Source: Microbulbifer pacificus
GTDB lineage: Bacteria; Pseudomonadota; Gammaproteobacteria; Pseudomonadales; Cellvibrionaceae
Reading direction: 5' to 3'
NCBI RefSeq assembly: GCF_033723955.1
Contig: NZ_CP137555.1
Location: 3,154,001-3,218,000, forward strand
DNA: 64,000 bases
Below are positions 42,930 through 50,847 of this stretch, in pieces. The first letter of the stretch is position 1; every line of letters starts with the position of its first letter. The notes under the pieces are model-generated. The model worked only from the letters and a program-made list of their open reading frames with translations. It had not been told where the DNA came from and made no database searches. The translations under genes and the position numbers were made by a program.

Positions 42930-43879
42930 TGGGCCGCAGACCAAAATGGGGCCGGCAGGTCGACGGCGTGCTGTTGCTGAACAAGCCCGCCGGGATCTCT
43001 GCCAACGATGCCCTGCAGAAAGCCAAACGTCTCTTCTTCGCCAACCGCGCCGGCCACACCGGTGCGCTGGATCCGCTGGCGACCGGCGTGCTGCCGATTT
43101 GCTTCGGCGAGGCGACCAAGTTCTCCCAGTACCTGCTGGATGCGGACAAGCGCTACCGCAGCACCTTCTGTTTCGGTATGACCACCGAGACAGGCGACGC
43201 CGATGGCAATGTGGTTTCCACCACGGATGCCTCAGGAATTACCGAGGCCCAGGTGCGCAAGGCGATGGAGGCCTTCCGCGGCACCATCAGCCAGGTGCCG
43301 TCGATGTACTCGGCGCTCAAGTACAACGGTCAGCCGCTGTACAAACTGGCGCGCCAGGGCATTGAAGTGGAGCGGGAACCTCGGAAAGTGGAAATTTATT
43401 CCTACGAGCTGCTGACGTTCATCCCCGCGGCGGACTCTCCCGACAAGCTGCCCCGGGCGGAAGTAGAGGTGCACTGTTCCAAGGGCACTTATGTGCGCAG
43501 CCTCGCCGAGGATCTGGGCAAGGCGCTGGGCGTTGGTGCGTTCGTGGAGAAGCTCCACCGCAGTGCCGCCGGTCCCTACCACGAGGACGATGCGGTCACG
43601 CTGGAAGAGCTGGCAGAAGAGCGGGGGGAAGATCGCGCAGAATTGCTCGATCACCACCTGTTACCGGCGGATTCTCCCGCCTCCGCGCTGCCCAAAATGA
43701 TCCTTACAGACGACTCGGGCTACTATCTGCGTCAGGGGCAGCCGGTGATGGATCTGCAGGTCTATCGTTTGGGCGATGAAGGTGATATGGTGCGCCTCTT
43801 CCTGGAAAGTGGTGAATTTCTGGGCGTTGGAGAAATTACTGATGACGGGCGGGTCGCCCCCCGCCGGTTGGTGAAATAA
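42929..43879 (+). CDS. truB: tRNA pseudouridine(55) synthase TruB
   Basis: The 316-residue enzyme starts at the ATG overlapping the rbfA stop. GHTGALDPLATG places the catalytic Asp at residue 48, the same number as in E. coli TruB. The KYNGQPLYKLAR stretch and SKGTYVRSLAEDLG are also family signatures. The C-terminus carries a PUA-like region. It makes pseudouridine 55 in the T-loop of tRNAs. A REP-like element follows it. Confidence 0.97.
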   Translation: MGRRPKWGRQVDGVLLLNKPAGISANDALQKAKRLFFANRAGHTGALDPLATGVLPICFGEATKFSQYLLDADKRYRSTFCFGMTTETGDADGNVVSTTDASGITEAQVRKAMEAFRGTISQVPSMYSALKYNGQPLYKLARQGIEVEREPRKVEIYSYELLTFIPAADSPDKLPRAEVEVHCSKGTYVRSLAEDLGKALGVGAFVEKLHRSAAGPYHEDDAVTLEELAEERGEDRAELLDHHLLPADSPASALPKMILTDDSGYYLRQGQPVMDLQVYRLGDEGDMVRLFLESGEFLGVGEITDDGRVAPRRLVK

Positions 43880-43893
43880 TCGTTTCTTTATCT

Positions 43894-43950
43894 CGTCATT
43901 CCGGACTTGATCCGGAATCCATCTGGATACCGGCCTGCGCCGGTATGACG
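43894..43950. repeat. REP-like extragenic palindrome, copy 2
   Basis: Starts CGTCATTCCGG and ends TATGACG, so the ends CGTCAT/ATGACG are inverted repeats. Inside are two hairpins, ATTCCGGA/TCCGGAAT and ATACCGGC/GCCGGTAT. It is the most complete of the three related copies in the window and sits between truB and rpsO. Confidence 0.72.
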
Positions 43951-44003
43951 GAGTGAAGGCGAGCGCCGCGGGTTAGCCCGCAAACGTAATTAGCTGATCT
44001 GTA

Positions 44004-44057
44004 AACATGCACGGGTCAGCCGAATTTTCAAAGCATGTTACGAACGAGGTAATTCGT
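44004..44057 (+). promoter_or_regulatory. rpsO leader with sequestered ribosome-binding site
   Basis: AACATGC (44004-44010) pairs with GCATGTT (44033-44039). The next stem, ACGAA/TTCGT (44040-44044 with 44053-44057), holds the GAGGT ribosome-binding site in its loop, directly before the ATG. E. coli S15 represses its own mRNA through a leader structure of this kind. Autoregulation here is inferred from the layout. Confidence 0.55.
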
Positions 44058-44058
44058 T

Positions 44059-44328
44059 ATGGCACTGTCTGCATCTGAAAAAGCAGCCATCCTGAAAGAG
44101 CACGGCCAAGCTGAAGGTGATACCGGTTCTCCGGAAGTTCAGGTTGCCCTGCTGACCGCCAACATCAACAAGCTTCAGGGTCACTTTGCTTCCCACAAGC
44201 AAGACCACCACTCCCGTCGTGGTCTGATCCGCATGGTAAACCAGCGTCGTAAGCTGCTGGACTACCTGAAGCGCAAGGATCTGAACCGTTACGCACAGCT
44301 GATCGCCAAGCTCGGCCTGCGTCGCTAA
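44059..44328 (+). CDS. rpsO: 30S ribosomal protein S15
   Basis: The product is 89 residues, the standard length. It includes [17 protein letters not shown], the rRNA-contact region [19 protein letters not shown], and the end LIAKLGLRR. It binds the central domain of 16S rRNA early in 30S assembly. The gene is between truB and pnp as in E. coli, preceded by the structured leader and followed by a strong terminator. Confidence 0.99.
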   Translation: MALSASEKAAILKEHGQAEGDTGSPEVQVALLTANINKLQGHFASHKQDHHSRRGLIRMVNQRRKLLDYLKRKDLNRYAQLIAKLGLRR

Positions 44329-44335
44329 GACCCTG

Positions 44336-44368
44336 CAATGCCCGCCTCTGGCGGGCATTGTTCTTTTT
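44336..44368 (+). terminator. Rho-independent terminator after rpsO
   Basis: CAATGCCCGCC (44336-44346) and GGCGGGCATTG (44350-44360) pair perfectly around TCT and are followed by TTCTTTTT. It begins 7 nt after the rpsO stop. Confidence 0.9.
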
Positions 44369-44423
44369 AGCTGTAAAGAATTAACGAATTTTCAGGGGAT
44401 AGCGATGTTTTTCCCCTGGGAAC

Positions 44424-44451
44424 GCCGAGCGGCCAAGAGCCTTGGCTCGGC
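44424..44451 (+). promoter_or_regulatory. pnp leader stem-loop
   Basis: GCCGAGC and CCAAG on the left, with a two-base bulge, pair with CTTGGCTCGGC on the right. In E. coli the pnp leader forms a long stem cut by RNase III, through which PNPase controls its own mRNA. A similar role is plausible; the stem lies about 80 nt before the start. Confidence 0.5.
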
Positions 44452-44532
44452 AAACTCGTCTGCGTGTGCAGGCGAACACAGTAGGGGCTGTTGGAATGGG
44501 CCAGCAGCCGTAAGGAAACAGGAAAGATACTA

Positions 44533-46641
44533 GTGAATCCAGTAACCAAAACATTCCAGTACGGAAAAGACCAGGTCACCATCGAAACCGGCCGCGTCGC
44601 GCGCCAGGCTACCGGTGCGGCGCTCGTCACTGTGGGCGAAACCGTTGTTCTGTGTACCGTTGTCGGTGCCAAAGACGCCAAAGCCGGCCAGGATTTTTTC
44701 CCACTGTCTGTGCATTACCAGGAAAAGGCCTACGCGGCTGGCAAAATTCCCGGTGGCTTCTTCAAGCGTGAAGGCCGCCCGTCTGAAAAAGAAACCCTGA
44801 CTTCCCGTCTGATCGACCGTCCGATCCGTCCGCTGTTCCCGAAAGGTTTCATGAACGAAGTACAGGTTATGTGTACCGTTCTGTCTGCGGAAAAGGACGT
44901 TGATCCGGATATCGCCGCCATGATCGGTACCTCCGCGGCACTCGCCATTTCCGGTATTCCGTTCAGTGGCCCGATCGGCGCGGCGCGCGTGGGTTACACC
45001 GAAAAAGACGGCTACATCCTGAACCCGGGATATAAAGCACTGAAAGAGTCCGAGCTGGACATGGTGGTCGCAGGTACCAAAGACGCCGTACTGATGGTGG
45101 AATCCGAAGCCGCCGAGCTGCCGGAAGACATCATGCTGGGTGCGGTTCTGTTTGCGCACCAGGAAATGCAGGCGGTGGTTAAAGTCTGTGAAGAACTGAA
45201 AGCCGAAGCTGGCAAGCCCACCTGGGACTGGCAGCCCGAAGCCGCCAACGAAGAACTGAAGTCCGCACTGGAAGGCCAGTTCGGCGAGCAGGTGAAGGAA
45301 GCGTACCGCATCACCGACAAGCAGCAGCGCACCACCCGTCTGGGCGAACTGCGCAATGCCGCTGCGGCTGCACTGGCCACCGAAGAAGTGGACGAAGCTA
45401 CCGTAAAAACCTACTTCGGCAAGCTGGAGAAGAAAATCGTACGCGGTGCTGTGGTGCGCGGTGAGCCCCGTATCGACGGTCGCGACACCAAAACCGTGCG
45501 CCCGATCAGCGTGGAAGTGGGCGTGCTGCCGAAAGGCCATGGCTCTGCGCTGTTCACCCGCGGTGAAACCCAGGCGCTGGTTGTTGCCACCCTCGGTGCC
45601 ACCCGCGATGCGCAGATCATCGACGCCCTGGAAGGCGAGCGCAAAGACTACTTCATGCTGCACTACAACTTCCCTCCCTACTCTGTAGGTGAAGCGGGAC
45701 GTGTAGGCGCAACCGGTCGCCGCGAAATCGGCCACGGCCGTCTGGCCCGTCGCGGTATCGCCGCTGTGCTGCCGAACCCGGAGAGCTTCCCCTACACCCT
45801 GCGTGTAGTTTCCGAGATCACCGAATCCAACGGTTCCAGCTCCATGGCTTCCGTGTGTGGTTCCAGCCTGGCGCTGATGGATGCGGGCGTACCGCTGAAA
45901 GCACCGGTTGCCGGTATCGCCATGGGTCTGGTGAAGGAAGAAGACGGTTTTGCGGTTCTGACCGACATCCTGGGTGACGAAGACCACCTGGGCGACATGG
46001 ACTTCAAGGTAGCCGGTACCGCTTCTGGTGTGACTGCGCTGCAGATGGACATCAAAATCGAAGGTATCACCGAAGAGATCATGGAGACTGCTCTCGAGCA
46101 GGCACTGCATGCCCGCCTGCACATCCTGGCGGAAATGAACAAGGTGATCGGCGCTTCCCGCGAAGTGGTGAACGAGAATGCTCCGCGCTACGCGACCCTG
46201 AAGATCCATCCGGACAAGATCCGCGACGTGATTGGTAAAGGCGGCGCGACCATCCGCTCCATCACCGAAGAAACCGGTGCTTCCATCGATATCGAAGACG
46301 ACGGTACCGTAAAAGTCTTTGGTGAAGACGGTGTAAGCCTGGAAGCGGCGGTTACCCGCATCGAGGAAATCACCGCGGAAGCCGAGATCGGCGCAATTTA
46401 CGAAGGTAAGGTTGTGCGCATCGTCGACTTCGGTGCGTTCGTGAACTTCCTGCCGGGTAAAGACGGTCTGGTACACATCTCCCAGATCGCCGAAGAGCGC
46501 GTCAATGCGGTTACCGACTACCTGAGCGAAGGCCAGCTGGTCAAGGTCAAGGTGCTGGACGTAGACCAGCGCGGCCGTATCAAGCTGTCCATCAAGGAAG
46601 CGACTGCCGATCAGGCGGACGAGGCCACTGGCGAAGAGTAA
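44533..46641 (+). CDS. pnp: Polyribonucleotide nucleotidyltransferase (PNPase)
   Basis: GTG 44533 gives 702 residues beginning with [13 protein letters not shown], as in other PNPases; an AGGA site lies 10 nt upstream. Two RNase PH domains flank a helical linker. The catalytic second core includes [18 protein letters not shown] domain ([14 protein letters not shown]) and an S1 domain ([20 protein letters not shown]) close the protein. It is a 3'-5' phosphorolytic exonuclease and part of the RNA degradosome. The gene ends the translation block and is followed by two hairpins. Confidence 0.98.
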   Translation: MNPVTKTFQYGKDQVTIETGRVARQATGAALVTVGETVVLCTVVGAKDAKAGQDFFPLSVHYQEKAYAAGKIPGGFFKREGRPSEKETLTSRLIDRPIRPLFPKGFMNEVQVMCTVLSAEKDVDPDIAAMIGTSAALAISGIPFSGPIGAARVGYTEKDGYILNPGYKALKESELDMVVAGTKDAVLMVESEAAELPEDIMLGAVLFAHQEMQAVVKVCEELKAEAGKPTWDWQPEAANEELKSALEGQFGEQVKEAYRITDKQQRTTRLGELRNAAAAALATEEVDEATVKTYFGKLEKKIVRGAVVRGEPRIDGRDTKTVRPISVEVGVLPKGHGSALFTRGETQALVVATLGATRDAQIIDALEGERKDYFMLHYNFPPYSVGEAGRVGATGRREIGHGRLARRGIAAVLPNPESFPYTLRVVSEITESNGSSSMASVCGSSLALMDAGVPLKAPVAGIAMGLVKEEDGFAVLTDILGDEDHLGDMDFKVAGTASGVTALQMDIKIEGITEEIMETALEQALHARLHILAEMNKVIGASREVVNENAPRYATLKIHPDKIRDVIGKGGATIRSITEETGASIDIEDDGTVKVFGEDGVSLEAAVTRIEEITAEAEIGAIYEGKVVRIVDFGAFVNFLPGKDGLVHISQIAEERVNAVTDYLSEGQLVKVKVLDVDQRGRIKLSIKEATADQADEATGEE

Positions 46642-46659
46642 TCCTTGTCAGAAGCAGCC

Positions 46660-46711
46660 AGCCCGCTTGCGGGCTGACGGAAACGGTGGCTATATGCCAC
46701 CGTTTTTTTTT
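46660..46711 (+). terminator. Rho-independent terminator after pnp
   Basis: AGCCCGC/GCGGGCT (46660-46675) is followed by AAACGGTGGC (46681-46690) pairing with GCCACCGTTT (46696-46705) and a long T-run to 46711. The second hairpin is a textbook intrinsic terminator. Confidence 0.92.
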
Positions 46712-46731
46712 ATTAAATCTGGGGGAAGGGC

Positions 46732-47556
46732 GTGGAAGTCTTATTGCTCTATTTACTGGTGGGTATGGGGGCCGGAACCATCGCCGGACTGTTCGGTGTT
46801 GGCGGCGGGCTGATTATCGTACCTGCACTGGTGCTGATGTTCTCCGCCCAGGGTATCGCCCCGGAGATTCTCACCCACATGGCGGTTGGCACCTCGCTTG
46901 CCACGATTATCGTCACCTCCATCAGCTCCGTGCGCACCCACCACGGCAAACGCGCGGTGGACTGGAAAATCTTCGCCACCATGGCGCCTGGCATATTGCT
47001 CGGTTCCTGGCTCGGCGGTATGACCGCGGACTGGCTCTCCGGCGCCTGGCTGCAGTTCCTGATTGGTATTTTCGCCGTGGTCATCGGGGTGAAAATGTGG
47101 ATCGACGGCCTGCGCAAGGTGCAACTGCCGACCGATGGCAGTCGCCTGCCTGGCAAGGCCGGGCTGACCCTGGCTGGAGCGGTAATCGGCTGGGCGTCGG
47201 CGATCTTCGGTATTGGTGGGGGCTCACTTACCGTGCCGTTCCTGTCGCGCTGCCATATCGTCATGCAGCGTGCGGTTGCCACCTCTGCTGCGTGTGGCCT
47301 GCCGATCGCGATTGCGGGTGCATTGAGTTTCGCGGTGCAGGGCTGGAATAATCCCCAGCTGCCAGCGTGGAGCACAGGCTACATCTACTGGCCGGCCTTT
47401 GTTGGCATCGTGCTCGCCAGTACCTGGTTCGCCCGCCTCGGCGCGAAGCTGGCCCACAGGCTCTCGCCGCAACTGCTGAAAAACTGCTTTGCCGGACTGC
47501 TGTTTGTAATTGGTGTGCGCTTTATCTGGCAGAACTACACCGTGCTATTCAGCTGA
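46732..47556 (+). CDS. TauE/SafE-family sulfite/anion exporter
   Basis: The 274-residue product is read from GTG 46732 behind GGGGGAAGGG. About eight membrane helices are arranged as two related halves, each with the family motif: AGLFGVGGGLIIVPAL near residue 19 and AIFGIGGGSLTVPFL near residue 155. Members export sulfite, sulfoacetate or related organic anions, but many are uncharacterised. The neighbouring genes give no clue to the substrate. It is probably monocistronic, between the pnp terminator and its own bidirectional terminator. Confidence 0.9.
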   Translation: MEVLLLYLLVGMGAGTIAGLFGVGGGLIIVPALVLMFSAQGIAPEILTHMAVGTSLATIIVTSISSVRTHHGKRAVDWKIFATMAPGILLGSWLGGMTADWLSGAWLQFLIGIFAVVIGVKMWIDGLRKVQLPTDGSRLPGKAGLTLAGAVIGWASAIFGIGGGSLTVPFLSRCHIVMQRAVATSAACGLPIAIAGALSFAVQGWNNPQLPAWSTGYIYWPAFVGIVLASTWFARLGAKLAHRLSPQLLKNCFAGLLFVIGVRFIWQNYTVLFS

Positions 47557-47575
47557 TTGGCCTGGTGGCAGTAAT

Positions 47576-47612
47576 AAAAAAGCCGCTGTGGTTTCCCGCA
47601 GCGGCTTTTTTT
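47576..47612. terminator. Bidirectional terminator between TauE-like and POT genes
   Basis: AAAAAAGCCGCTG (47576-47588) pairs with CAGCGGCTTTTTT (47599 on). It has T-runs on both strands and lies between two convergent genes, so it can serve both. Confidence 0.88.
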
Positions 47613-47631
47613 GTGCAGTCAGTTTCCGCGA

Positions 47632-49416
47632 TTAGCGAATACCGCACATACCTTTTTTCAGCAGCGGCGAGATGACAATCATCAGCGCACCGACGCCGAG
47701 ACCCCACCACATTAGGTACTCGTAGAGACTTGTGTAAGTGGCCAGGGTGGAGGCCATATCGCTACCGCCTTCCTGAGGCATGGCCGCCATCTTGCCGATG
47801 CGGGTCGCCACGGTTTCAGACAGGGCAGTAGCCAGGAACCAGGTACCCATACTCACGCTGACGACCTTGCCGATAGACAGCTTGGTTACCGCAGACAGGC
47901 CCACCGGAGAGAGACACAGCTCACCGGTGGTGTGCAGCAGGTAGGCCAGTACCAGCCAGATCATCGCGACCTTGCCGGCTTCGGTGGGGAAGGCCGCGCC
48001 CAGAACCAGTGCGCCGAAGCCGAGACCGGCCTGAATGATGCCGAGGCCGAATTTGACCGGAGTGCTGGGTTCCCAGCCGCGCTTGCCGAGCCACACCCAC
48101 AGGGCAGCGAACGGAATCGCCAGCAGCATGATGAAGCCGGCATTCAGGGAGCCGAACATGGAAGCGCGGATCTCGCCGTCACCTACGGTGCGGTCGAGTA
48201 CGCGGTCCGCGTACAGGGTCATGGAGCCTGCGGACTGCTCGAACAGTGCCCAGAACACGATGGTGGAGGTGATCAGCACCATCAGCACCACGGTGCGGGA
48301 GAACTCCTCGCTGTAATGGCGGGCAAAGCCGTAACCGATGAAGGCAACCAGGCCGAGCAGCATGCAACCGAGCCATACATCCACGTTGGTGAAAGCCCAG
48401 ATCAGGCCGAGAGCAGCAGTGGCCGCGGCCATGCCAATGGCAATCATGTCCTTGCCCTTGCTGTCTTTATGCAGCATGGAGAACAGGATCAGGCCAACAA
48501 TGGCCACAATCAGCAGGCTGTTCTGCGCCAGGTGCACCACCGGCTCGCTCTGAACCAGGAACCATACCAGCGCCAGGGAGGCGATACCGCCCAGGTACAC
48601 GGCCCATTCCTTGTTGATCGGGCCGACGGCCTTTTCCTTCAGGACTTCAGGGCGGCTGGGCTCGGCCAGGCCATCCAGGTATTTCTGTCCCCAGGTGAAG
48701 GTGATCAGGCCGACTACCATGCCGATACCCGCCAGACCGAAGCCGTAGCCCCAGCCATAGGTTTCTCCCAGCCAGCCACACAGCAGGGTCGCCATGAAGG
48801 AACCGACATTGATACCCATGTAGAAGATGGTGAAGCCGGCGTCGCGACGGGGATCATTTTTGGCGTAGAGCTGGCCGACGATGGTGGAGATGTTAGGCTT
48901 GAGGAAGCCCACACCCACAGTGATCAGCGCCAGTGCCATAAAGAACACTTTGAGGGCAACGACGTCCTGGATGATCACACCTTCGGTGAGCGTGGTGCCG
49001 GCGGCGATCACGCTGCCGTCGTTCAGGGTGATGGCTTCGCTGAGCACAGTGCCAGCGGCATAGGAAATGGCGGCATGGCCTTCCACCGCCATCAGCAGGT
49101 GACCGAGGCAGAGCAGGATGCCGCCGAACAGTACGGCCTTGCGCATGCCCAGATAGCGGTCGGCCAGCAGGCCGCCGATCAGTGGGAGTGCGTAAACAAG
49201 GCCCGCGTAGGCACCGAGCACGTCATAGCCGGCGCTGTCGGTGAACAAGTGGTATTTGGTCAAATACAGCAGAAGCAGGTACTTCATGCCGTAGAAAGAG
49301 AATCGCTCCCAGAGTTCGGTAGCAAAACAGATGTAAAGTCCTTTCGGATGGCCGAGCAATTCGCCCGAGCCAGCACGGGGGGCCGTCGTAGTGACGTCTG
49401 CGACATTTGATGTCAT
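47632..49416 (-). CDS. POT/PTR-family proton-coupled peptide transporter
   Basis: The 594-residue protein has the POT signature ELWERFSFYGMKYLLLLYL (ExxER motif) at about residues 34-52, needed for proton coupling. About fourteen hydrophobic helices can be counted. GVGFLKPNISTIVGQLY matches the second PTR2 signature. It should import di- and tripeptides with protons across the inner membrane. The gene is transcribed divergently from the transglutaminase-like lipoprotein gene. The shared promoter region holds widely spaced TGTAAC/GTTACA half-sites, also found upstream of the next receptor. Confidence 0.93.
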   Translation of the reverse strand: MTSNVADVTTTAPRAGSGELLGHPKGLYICFATELWERFSFYGMKYLLLLYLTKYHLFTDSAGYDVLGAYAGLVYALPLIGGLLADRYLGMRKAVLFGGILLCLGHLLMAVEGHAAISYAAGTVLSEAITLNDGSVIAAGTTLTEGVIIQDVVALKVFFMALALITVGVGFLKPNISTIVGQLYAKNDPRRDAGFTIFYMGINVGSFMATLLCGWLGETYGWGYGFGLAGIGMVVGLITFTWGQKYLDGLAEPSRPEVLKEKAVGPINKEWAVYLGGIASLALVWFLVQSEPVVHLAQNSLLIVAIVGLILFSMLHKDSKGKDMIAIGMAAATAALGLIWAFTNVDVWLGCMLLGLVAFIGYGFARHYSEEFSRTVVLMVLITSTIVFWALFEQSAGSMTLYADRVLDRTVGDGEIRASMFGSLNAGFIMLLAIPFAALWVWLGKRGWEPSTPVKFGLGIIQAGLGFGALVLGAAFPTEAGKVAMIWLVLAYLLHTTGELCLSPVGLSAVTKLSIGKVVSVSMGTWFLATALSETVATRIGKMAAMPQEGGSDMASTLATYTSLYEYLMWWGLGVGALMIVISPLLKKGMCGIR

Positions 49417-49462
49417 ATCTGCAATCCCGGTTGTTATAGCTTTAATGAAAAGTCTCCGGCAG

Positions 49463-49498
49463 TGTAACAGTCGTCTTAAAAACTGGCGAACAGTTACA
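49463..49498. promoter_or_regulatory. Widely spaced TGTAAC...GTTACA half-sites in the POT promoter region
   Basis: TGTAAC (49463-49468) and GTTACA (49493-49498) are inverted and 24 nt apart. The same half-sites, spaced by 5 nt, form the palindrome at 53722-53750. Whether one regulator reads both is speculative. Confidence 0.3.
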
Positions 49499-49588
49499 GG
49501 TGAAACAGGAAATGCGCCTGCAAAAAGGATTCCTTTGCGACAGGAATCGTGGAAAATCAGAAATCCAAAACACTAAATGGGGAAAATA

Positions 49589-50785
49589 ATGATGAAAACC
49601 CCGAAAAATTCTGACCTGGCGGTGCCAGTCTGGTCACAGGCGCCGAGTCTCCGCACGGCGATGAGTGTTGGTTTTCTGCTGTTACTGCTGGCTGGATGCG
49701 GCGGTATGTCGCCTGCGCCGGAGTCCCCTATCGATCTGCCCTGGCTGCTTTCCGGGGAAGCGCTTTTTGCCGAGCCGGTAGAACCTGAGTCCCTGCCTGA
49801 CGACGACATTCTCGGGCTCGAGCCGCAATTGCGCGGGTATCTGGCGCAGGTGGCACCCGGGGAAAGCCCCCAGCAGCGATTGGTTGCCTTGCTACGTGGT
49901 TTTGAGAATCGCGATTTTACCGTGCAGTATCAGGCCGACAGGACCCTTACAGCCTCTGAAACCTATTATCAGCAACAGGGCAACTGCATGGCGTTCACGG
50001 TAATGATGGTGGCCATGGCCCGGGAGCTGGGGGCGGATGCCTATTTCAATCAGGTAGAAGTGCCGCCGGTATGGGAGCATGCGGAGTCACATACATTTGT
50101 TGTGTACCGGCATATCAACATGGTGTCGGAAACCAGCCGTGGGCGCAGAGTGGTGGACTTTAACCTCGCCGCGTATGACCCGGTTTACGACCAGCGCAAA
50201 CTCACGGACACGGAAGCCTTCGCCCAGTACTACAGCAATCGCGGCCTCGAGTGGATGCAGCAGGGGGATATGCGGCAGGCCTTCCTTTATTTACGCAAGG
50301 CCCTGGTGTTGCGCCCACAAAGCAGCGACCTGTGGGCAAATCTCGGTGCTTTTTACAGTCGCAACCGGCAACAGCTGGCTGCGGAGCAGAGCTATCTGCA
50401 GGCACTGCAGCTGCAGCACGACCACACCATTGCCATCAGTAATCTGGAGCGACTCTACCGCCAGCAGCAGCGCTTTGTTCTCGCGGATCACTACGCAGAC
50501 AAGGCCCGTAGACACAGGGAACAAAACCCCTATTACCTCTACTACCAGGCGCGCAATGCCTATGATCACGGGGATTACAAAGTAGCAAAGCGGCAACTGA
50601 AGCGGGCTCTGTGGCAGTACCAAAATGATCACCGCTTTCATTTCCTGATGGGGCTGACCAGCTATCGCCTTGGTGACATAGAGGATTCTCGCGAGCATTT
50701 CACCGCGGCATTCTCCCTCGCGGAAAACCCCGGTACGCAGCAGGCGTACAACCGTAAACTCGAGTACCTCAAAAACCATCCATAA
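49589..50785 (+). CDS. Transglutaminase-like / TPR lipoprotein
   Basis: I prefer ATG 49589 (398 residues), behind GGGGA at 49579-49583; ATGs at 49577 and 49592 are also in frame. The signal peptide ends in LLLAGC with Cys37 as the lipidation site and Gly at +2. Residues about 110-200 form a transglutaminase-like core in which Cys133 (GNCMAF), His168 (SHTFVV) and Asp190 (VVDFN) line up as a catalytic triad. The C-terminal half is four to five TPR units (GLEWMQQGDMRQAFLYLRKAL onward, shortened here by position). It may be a peptidase or protein-binding lipoprotein at the outer membrane. The substrate is unknown. Confidence 0.85.
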   Translation: MMKTPKNSDLAVPVWSQAPSLRTAMSVGFLLLLLAGCGGMSPAPESPIDLPWLLSGEALFAEPVEPESLPDDDILGLEPQLRGYLAQVAPGESPQQRLVALLRGFENRDFTVQYQADRTLTASETYYQQQGNCMAFTVMMVAMARELGADAYFNQVEVPPVWEHAESHTFVVYRHINMVSETSRGRRVVDFNLAAYDPVYDQRKLTDTEAFAQYYSNRGLEWMQQGDMRQAFLYLRKALVLRPQSSDLWANLGAFYSRNRQQLAAEQSYLQALQLQHDHTIAISNLERLYRQQQRFVLADHYADKARRHREQNPYYLYYQARNAYDHGDYKVAKRQLKRALWQYQNDHRFHFLMGLTSYRLGDIEDSREHFTAAFSLAENPGTQQAYNRKLEYLKNHP

Positions 50786-50788
50786 CAA

Positions 50789-50821
50789 AAAAAGGGGGAT
50801 GCCAATGGCATCCCCCTTTTT
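50789..50821. terminator. Bidirectional terminator between the lipoprotein and receptor genes
   Basis: AAAAAGGGGGATGCC (50789-50803) and GGCATCCCCCTTTTT (50807-50821) pair perfectly around AAT. It gives T-runs on both strands and serves both convergent genes. Confidence 0.93.
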
Positions 50822-50847
50822 GCTTGCATCGACTGAACGTCGGCAAC

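Noticed and set aside
44530..46476. 648-codon minus-strand open frame opposite pnp
   Set aside because: pnp is unambiguous; the antisense product has no domain or start signal.
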